Assembly (NCBI GenBank): GCA_035552275.1
Contig: DASZLR010000173.1
Location: 1 to 58,205 of the forward strand
Length of the DNA: 58,205 nucleotides
Reading direction: 5' to 3'
Origin: DASVLX01 sp035552275
GTDB taxonomy: Bacteria; Actinomycetota; Actinomycetes; Mycobacteriales; Pseudonocardiaceae
Shown: positions 53,317 through 58,205 of the stretch, piece by piece
Layout: every line of letters begins with the position of its first letter
How positions within the stretch are numbered: the first letter of the stretch is position 1
Position numbers and translations under genes: made by a program
Notes under the pieces: model-generated
Databases searched by the model: none
Told to the model about the DNA's origin: nothing
The model's input: only the letters and a program-made list of their open reading frames with translations

Positions 53317-54206
53317 TGTGGTGAGACCGTTGGCGGCGGTGCCGTGCTGGGCATCGCGGCGCTCGGCATCGGCGCGCTGACGCCCGGGTAGTTCTCCAGC
53401 GGCGGCATTCCTTGCGGGAAGCCGTAGCCGTCCGGCACCTCGATCTGCTCGACCGCGACGTGCAGGCCCTCGCGGCACACCGCGTGCACGGCCTCACGCA
53501 TCGCTCGCGGCCGCTCGGTGCGCAGCATCAGGTCGACTGGGTCGAGCCGGCCCATCATGCCCTGCAACAAGTCCACGATGAAGCGGCCCACCAGGTGCAC
53601 GCCGCGCCGTGACCGCCACATCATCCAGCCGAGGTACAGGCTGGTGCCGTACTGGAACACCGACACGTGCACCTCGTAATGCCCGTCTACCAGCACAAGC
53701 CGGTTGCCGACGGTGCCGAAGCCACTCGGGGTGCGCCGGGTGTACCAGTAGATCGGCATCGCCCGGTCGCGCAACCGGCCAACGATCTGGCTGTACGTCG
53801 AGGCGGCCGCCGGCGCCCGGTCCGCGAGCAACGTCCGCCACTCACCGATCGGCTCCTGCCACCGGGATGCCAGAAAGATCACCCAGAACAGCACGGCCGA
53901 GCCGATAAACGCGACGTAGAGCAGGATGTACGACACACTGGCGCCGCTGTCGGAACCGTCGGAGTAACCGCTGCCGGAACTGGCTGCCAACGCGCTCGCG
54001 CTGGTGAGCAGCCAGATGAACAGGAAAAACAGAAAGAACAGAAACGAGATGATGGCAGCTCGAAACCAGAGAACCAGCATCGTTCGCCAGCTCACCGAGT
54101 CGTCGAGAAAAACCTCCATTGGCTCGTGTCTGAGCGTTTTGTCAAGGTAGGCGGCATCGCCGTCGCCACCGCGCCAGCCCGGGAGTGGCACCACCGCATC
54201 GGTCAT
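53313..54206 (-). CDS. hypothetical two-helix membrane protein
   Basis: 297 aa from ATG 54206 (AAAGGGA upstream). Two membrane helices, IISFLFFLFFLFIWLLTSAS near residues 52-71 and YILLYVAFIGSAVLFWVIFL near 92-111, flank a short Ser/Gly loop. A cytoplasmic domain follows with YWYTRRTPSGFGTVGNRLVLV and YLGWMMWRSRRGVHLVGRF. A Pro-rich tail ends the protein. Coupled to the motif-bearing gene downstream. No family recognised. Confidence 0.75.
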   Translation of the reverse strand: MTDAVVPLPGWRGGDGDAAYLDKTLRHEPMEVFLDDSVSWRTMLVLWFRAAIISFLFFLFFLFIWLLTSASALAASSGSGYSDGSDSGASVSYILLYVAFIGSAVLFWVIFLASRWQEPIGEWRTLLADRAPAAASTYSQIVGRLRDRAMPIYWYTRRTPSGFGTVGNRLVLVDGHYEVHVSVFQYGTSLYLGWMMWRSRRGVHLVGRFIVDLLQGMMGRLDPVDLMLRTERPRAMREAVHAVCREGLHVAVEQIEVPDGYGFPQGMPPLENYPGVSAPMPSAAMPSTAPPPTVSPQ

Positions 54207-54326
54207 CGCGCGAAATCCCTTTCACGTTCCAAGCTGCCGAGTGACGGCAGCGGGCCAGGACGTTACTCGGGTTCGCGGGCATTCCGCACAGAAATGACGA
54301 AAAAGCCGGAAAAGCCCAGATGAGAC

Positions 54327-54764
54327 TCAGTTGGCGAGTTCGAGGGCGCGGCGCATGGTCTCCCGGGCCCGCCGCCGGTCGCCGGCGATGTCGTAGCCGT
54401 AGGCCAGCCGATACCAGCCGCGCCAGTCCTCCGGGGCTTCCTGGACCTCGACCCGACGCTGGTCGAACCAGGCGTCGGCGGCGTCGCGGTCGATCCGGCC
54501 GGACGGGCGGCGCGGCAGTTCCGCGCTGTCCGGCAACCGACCCTCCTCGGCGAGCCGACGAGCCAGTTTCTCCACCCGCATCCCGAATCGCAGGTTCACC
54601 ACCGCGATCCAGGCGCCGATCACCGGCAGCACCAGCACCCCGACACCCAGCCCGATGCCGACCACCGAACCGGTGCCGATCAGCAGCACCGCGCGCTGGG
54701 CCAGCAGCACGAAGTACACCACCAGCACGGCGGTGAGCACGATCGCGGTGGTGCGTGCCCTCAT
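54327..54764 (-). CDS. membrane protein with TPR-like C-terminus
   Basis: 145 aa: two N-terminal helices (AIVLTAVLVVYFVLLAQRAVLLIG and VGIGLGVGVLVLPVIGAWIAVV) and a soluble part ending WYRLAYGYDIAGDRRRARETMRRALEL, one TPR-like hairpin. It lies 13 bases after the dapB stop; a small membrane protein next to dapB is usual in actinobacteria (as in mycobacteria). Function unknown. Confidence 0.82.
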   Translation of the reverse strand: MRARTTAIVLTAVLVVYFVLLAQRAVLLIGTGSVVGIGLGVGVLVLPVIGAWIAVVNLRFGMRVEKLARRLAEEGRLPDSAELPRRPSGRIDRDAADAWFDQRRVEVQEAPEDWRGWYRLAYGYDIAGDRRRARETMRRALELAN

Positions 54765-54777
54765 TGATCCACCACCG

Positions 54778-55521
54778 TCAAAGGTCCAGCAAGGGTTCCA
54801 GGCCCACGGTCAGCCCTGGACGTTCCACAATGGATCGAACGGCGAGCAGCACGCCGGGCATGAACGAGGTGCGATCCAGCGAGTCGTGCCGGATGGTCAG
54901 CGTCTCCCCTTCGGTGCCGAACAGCACCTCCTGGTGCGCCACCAGTCCGGCCAGCCGCACCGAGTGCACCCGCACGTCGGCCACGGAAGCGCCGCGCGCG
55001 CCGGGCAGTTCCTGGCTGGTGGCATCCGGAGACGGGCCCCGGCCGGCCCGCGCCCGCGCCACCAGTTCGGCCGTCCGGGCGGCCGTGCCGGACGGGGCGT
55101 CGGCCTTCCGTGGATGGTGCAACTCGATGATCTCCACCGAGTCGTAGTACCTCGCGGCGATCTGCGCGAAGTGCATGGACAGCACCGCGCCGATGGCGAA
55201 GTTCGGCGCGATCAGCACGCCGACCTCCGGCCGGTCGGCCAACCAGCCGCGCACGGTGTCGAGTCGGTCCCCGTCGAAGCCGGTGGTGCCGACCACGGCG
55301 TGCCGGCCGTTCTCGACGCAGTGCCGCAGGTTGTCCATGACCGCGTCCGGGTGGGTGAAGTCCACGACCACCTCAGCAGCGTCCAATCCGGCCACGCCGT
55401 CCAGCGGATCGCCCACGTCGATGGCGGCCACCAGCTTCAGGTCGTCGGCACCGTCTACCGCCGCACACACCTGGGCGCCCATCCGGCCACGCGCCCCAAG
55501 CACGCCCACCCTGATCGTCAC
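54778..55521 (-). CDS. dapB: 4-hydroxy-tetrahydrodipicolinate reductase
   Basis: 247 aa. N-terminal nucleotide loop GVLGARGRMGAQV; VVDFTHPDAV; VVGTTGF; IAPNFAIGAVL; and the signature ELHHPRKADAPSGTA with the catalytic His and Lys. Reduces the DapA product in the diaminopimelate pathway. GTG start overlaps the M16 peptidase stop. Confidence 0.96.
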   Translation of the reverse strand: MTIRVGVLGARGRMGAQVCAAVDGADDLKLVAAIDVGDPLDGVAGLDAAEVVVDFTHPDAVMDNLRHCVENGRHAVVGTTGFDGDRLDTVRGWLADRPEVGVLIAPNFAIGAVLSMHFAQIAARYYDSVEIIELHHPRKADAPSGTAARTAELVARARAGRGPSPDATSQELPGARGASVADVRVHSVRLAGLVAHQEVLFGTEGETLTIRHDSLDRTSFMPGVLLAVRSIVERPGLTVGLEPLLDL

Positions 55522-56918
55522 TCGATCACCTCGCGTACCTCGCCGGGCAGGTCCTCGGGATGAGCGTACGGCCCGACCACGGCCGCCGAGAGCGGACGCC
55601 GCAGCAGCTGGCCGGCGAGTGCGGCGACATCTTCGGCGGTCACCGCGTCGATCCGGGCCAGCGTCTCGTCCACGCTCAGATAGTCGGCGTAGTTGAGCTC
55701 GCCCTTGCCCAGCCGGAACATCCGCGAGCCGGCGTCCTCCAGGCCGAGCACCAGACCGCCGCGCAACTGGCCGCGACCGCGCGCCACCTCGGCGTCGGTG
55801 AGCCCGTTCGCGGCCACATCGGCCAGCACCTCCCGAAGCACGCCGGCCGACGGACCGAGCCGTTCCGGTTGGCAGCCAACGTAAACCGACAGCATCCCGG
55901 TGTCCGAATAGGACGAGAACGACGAGTACACCTGGTAGGCCAGGCCACGGCGCTCCCGCACCTCCTGGAACAGCCGTGAACTCATCCCGCCGCCGAGCGC
56001 GGCGTTGAGCACCCCGAGGGTGAACCGGCGGTCATCGTGCCGGTCCAGGCCGCGCACGCCGAGCATCAGGTGTGCCTGCTCGGTGTCATCGGTGTGCAGC
56101 TGCGGCCGCCCGGTCCGGCCGGCTCGCAGCGCGCCGGTGCGCGGTGGAACCGGCATCTGGTTGGCCAGTCCGTCGACCAGGCGGTCAGCCAATGCCTTGC
56201 GCACCAACCGAAGCACCCGGCCGTGCTCGATGTTGCCGGCGACCGAGAACACCATGCGCGGCATGGTGTAGCGCCGGCGGTAGAAACCGCGCAGGCCGGC
56301 GCGCTTCATCGCGGTGATGGACGCCTCGCTGCCCAGCACCGAGCGGCCGAGCGGGTGGTCGCCGAGCAGCGCGGCGGTGAAGCCCTCTTGCAGCAGGTCC
56401 TCGGGGTCGTCGTCACGCATGGCGATCTCCTCGAGCACCACGCTGCGCTCCATGTCCACGTCCCGCTGCGCGACGGTGGCGTGGAAGACCACATCGCAGA
56501 GCAGATCGACGGCCAGCGGCAGGTCGGCGTCCAGCGCGTGCGCGTAGAAGCAGGTGTGCTCCTTGGCGGTGAACGCGTTCAGCTCGCCGCCGACCGCGTC
56601 GATCTCCTCCGCGATCCGGCTGGCCGACCGGCGGTCGGTGCCCTTGAACAACAGGTGTTCCAGGTAGTGCGCGGCGCCCGCGACCGACGGTTGCTCGTCC
56701 CGCGAGCCGACGCCGACCCAGATGCCCACCGCCGCCGAGCGGACGCCGGGCACCTGCTCGGTGATCACCCGCATTCCGCCGGGCAGCACGGTGCGCTTGA
56801 CCGCGTGCCCGTCCGGCCCGCGTTCCAACACCTTGGTCGTGCCCGGAGGCTGGAGGTGGCCGCGGACTCCGTGGGAGTCCGCGGCCACCCCGGACCGCAC
56901 ATAGGCCCTACGGCTCAC
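55518..56918 (-). CDS. M16-family zinc peptidase (PepR-like)
   Basis: 466 aa. Zinc motif HYLEH (His84, Glu87, His88) in AAHYLEHLLFKGT, then the downstream Glu in ERSVVLEEIAM. C-terminal inactive half includes GGGMSSRLFQEVRERRGLAYQVYSSF (landmark only). It follows pnp with a GTGA overlap, the standard order in actinobacteria. Substrate unknown. Confidence 0.93.
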   Translation of the reverse strand: MSRRAYVRSGVAADSHGVRGHLQPPGTTKVLERGPDGHAVKRTVLPGGMRVITEQVPGVRSAAVGIWVGVGSRDEQPSVAGAAHYLEHLLFKGTDRRSASRIAEEIDAVGGELNAFTAKEHTCFYAHALDADLPLAVDLLCDVVFHATVAQRDVDMERSVVLEEIAMRDDDPEDLLQEGFTAALLGDHPLGRSVLGSEASITAMKRAGLRGFYRRRYTMPRMVFSVAGNIEHGRVLRLVRKALADRLVDGLANQMPVPPRTGALRAGRTGRPQLHTDDTEQAHLMLGVRGLDRHDDRRFTLGVLNAALGGGMSSRLFQEVRERRGLAYQVYSSFSSYSDTGMLSVYVGCQPERLGPSAGVLREVLADVAANGLTDAEVARGRGQLRGGLVLGLEDAGSRMFRLGKGELNYADYLSVDETLARIDAVTAEDVAALAGQLLRRPLSAAVVGPYAHPEDLPGEVREVIE

Positions 56919-58205
56919 GGCGCGACAGACTCCGCGGGCTCGGCGGCCGGCGCGACGGCCTCGGTCTCCTGCACCACGATCAGGCTGATCTTGCCGCGCT
57001 GGTCGATGTCGGCGATCTCCACCCGGAGCTTGTCACCGACCTTGACCACGTCCTCGACCTTGGCGATTCGCTTGCCATTGCCCAGCTTGGAGATGTGCAC
57101 CAAGCCGTCCCGGCCGGGCAGCAGGGACACGAACGCGCCATAGGCGGCGGTCTTCACCACGGTGCCCACGAACCGCTCGCCGACCTTCGGCAACTGCGGG
57201 TTGGCGATCGCGTTGATCTTGCCGATCGCGGCCTCGGCGGCCGGGCCGTCCTGGGCTCCGATGTAGATGGTGCCGTCGTCCTCAATGGACACATCGGCGC
57301 CGGTCTCGTCGGTGATCGACTTGATCATCTTGCCCTTCGGGCCGATGACCTCGCCGATCTTGTCGATCGGGATCTTGATCGAGGTGACCCGAGGCGCGTA
57401 CGGGCTCATCTCGTCCGGCTCGTCGATCGCCTCGGCCATCACCTCAAGGATGGTCAGCCGGGCGTCCCGCGCCTGGGACAGGGCCGCGCCCAGCACCTCG
57501 CTGGGAATGCCGTCCAGCTTGGTGTCCAGCTGCAGCGCGGTGACGAACTGCTTGGTGCCGGCGACCTTGAAATCCATGTCGCCGAACGCGTCCTCCGCGC
57601 CCAGGATGTCGGTGATCGCGACGTACTCGGTCTTACCGTCAACCTCGTCCGAGACCAGGCCCATGGCGATGCCGGACACCGGCGCCTTCAGCGGCACCCC
57701 GGCGTTGAGCAGCGACATGGTGGACGCGCACACCGAGCCCATCGACGTCGAGCCGTTGGAGCCGAGCGCCTCGGACACCTGGCGGATCGCGTAGGGGAAC
57801 TCCTCGCGCTTGGGCAGCACCGGCACCAGCGCCCGCTCGGCCAGCGCGCCGTGGCCGATCTCGCGGCGCTTGGGCGAACCGACCCGGCCGGTCTCACCGG
57901 TCGAGTAGGGCGGGAAGTTGTAGTGGTGCAGGTACCGCTTGGTGGTATCCGGCGAGAGGGTGTCCAACGACTGCTCCATGCGCAGCATGTTCAGCGTAGT
58001 GACGCCCATGATCTGGGTCTCGCCGCGCTCGAACAGCGCCGAGCCGTGCGCCCGCGGCACCACAGCGACCTCGGCGGAGAGCTGCCGGATGTCGGTGATA
58101 CCCCGGCCGTCGATGCGCACCTTGTCCCGCAGGATGCGCTTGCGAACCAGCTTCTTGGTCAGCGCGCGGAACGCCGCGCCGACCTCCTTCTCCCGGCCGG
58201 CGAAC
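56915..58205 (-). CDS. pnp: polynucleotide phosphorylase, C-terminal part
   Basis: The gene enters from the right edge; about 429 residues are in the window. The second RNase PH core is complete (KVRIDGRGITDIRQL, ERGETQIMGV, LPKREEFPYAIRQVSEALGS, DILGAEDAFGDMDFKVAGT in parts), followed by KH (GEVIGPKGKMIKSI) and S1 (GTVVKTAAYGAFVSL) domains. Phosphorolytic 3' to 5' RNA decay, usually with other RNases such as the RNase J of this window. The stop overlaps the M16 peptidase start. Confidence 0.96.
   Translation of the reverse strand, partial: FAGREKEVGAAFRALTKKLVRKRILRDKVRIDGRGITDIRQLSAEVAVVPRAHGSALFERGETQIMGVTTLNMLRMEQSLDTLSPDTTKRYLHHYNFPPYSTGETGRVGSPKRREIGHGALAERALVPVLPKREEFPYAIRQVSEALGSNGSTSMGSVCASTMSLLNAGVPLKAPVSGIAMGLVSDEVDGKTEYVAITDILGAEDAFGDMDFKVAGTKQFVTALQLDTKLDGIPSEVLGAALSQARDARLTILEVMAEAIDEPDEMSPYAPRVTSIKIPIDKIGEVIGPKGKMIKSITDETGADVSIEDDGTIYIGAQDGPAAEAAIGKINAIANPQLPKVGERFVGTVVKTAAYGAFVSLLPGRDGLVHISKLGNGKRIAKVEDVVKVGDKLRVEIADIDQRGKISLIVVQETEAVAPAAEPAESVAP

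Noticed and set aside
1..58205. CRISPR arrays, tRNA or rRNA genes, insertion sequences, integrases
   Set aside because: None seen: no spaced direct-repeat array, no cloverleaf or CCA ends noticed, and no transposase or recombinase motifs in the translated frames.

Overview
High-GC DNA rich in GTG starts and 4-bp GTGA/ATGA stop-start overlaps. It carries Lsr2, ClgR, FtsK, ThyX, Scr1/DUF397-type regulators and two classic actinobacterial gene blocks, so the source is a filamentous-type actinomycete (Pseudonocardiales-like is my guess, not proven). No tRNA, rRNA, CRISPR array, transposase or integrase was seen.

Layout. (1) 1-600: edge of an XRE-type regulator and a small divergent gene. (2) 593-10359: the start of the division/cell-wall (dcw) cluster on the minus strand (mraZ-rsmH-ftsL-ftsI-murE-murF-mraY). 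A secreted lipase-like gene sits between ftsI and murE, and the cluster stops after mraY. The mraZ promoter holds four GTGGNG boxes exactly 10 bp apart. (3) 10.7-15.7 kb: MoxR ATPase, DUF58 protein and transglutaminase, divergent from mraZ. (4) 15.7-22.7 kb: DUF3040, Smr and Lsr2 (with a long Lys/Ala tail), dinB with an SOS box, LysE exporter, methyltransferase, ParA-like ATPase, Nei-type glycosylase, pyrD. (5) 22.7-26.4 kb: accessory island with XRE/NUDIX, Scr1/DUF397 and a type IV AbiE-like toxin-antitoxin pair behind a 26-bp palindrome. (6) 26.4-30 kb: MFS carrier, GlxA-type regulator, NCS2 permease. (7) 30.2-44.8 kb and 44.8-58.2 kb: the conserved pnp-M16 peptidase-dapB-thyX-dapA-rnj-ftsK-argA-rimO-pgsA-cinA-clgR-pspA block, read right to left, broken by insertions.

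The most unusual stretch is 36.05-38.42 kb between ftsK and the argA/rimO genes. It is a graveyard of decayed genes: a frameshifted globin-like remnant, a toxin reduced to its two ends beside an intact antitoxin, and an RloA/RloB-like ATPase-TOPRIM defence pair. The ATPase has lost its Walker A end at the ftsK junction; the TOPRIM partner has a frameshift and has lost its key Glu.

Regulation can be read in several places: MraZ boxes, a LexA-type SOS box at dinB, a sigma-E-type promoter at clgR (envelope stress, with pspA downstream), the AbiE palindrome, a dense phased array of GCGTCA half-sites over the promoter of a ribbon-helix-helix/DUF4097 operon, and two tandem UUCG-hairpin terminators. 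Functional threads are peptidoglycan and DAP supply (murE/F, mraY, dapA, dapB), division and chromosome segregation (ftsL, ftsI, ftsK), RNA turnover (pnp, RNase J), DNA repair (dinB, nei, ycaQ-like) and envelope stress (clgR, pspA, pgsA).
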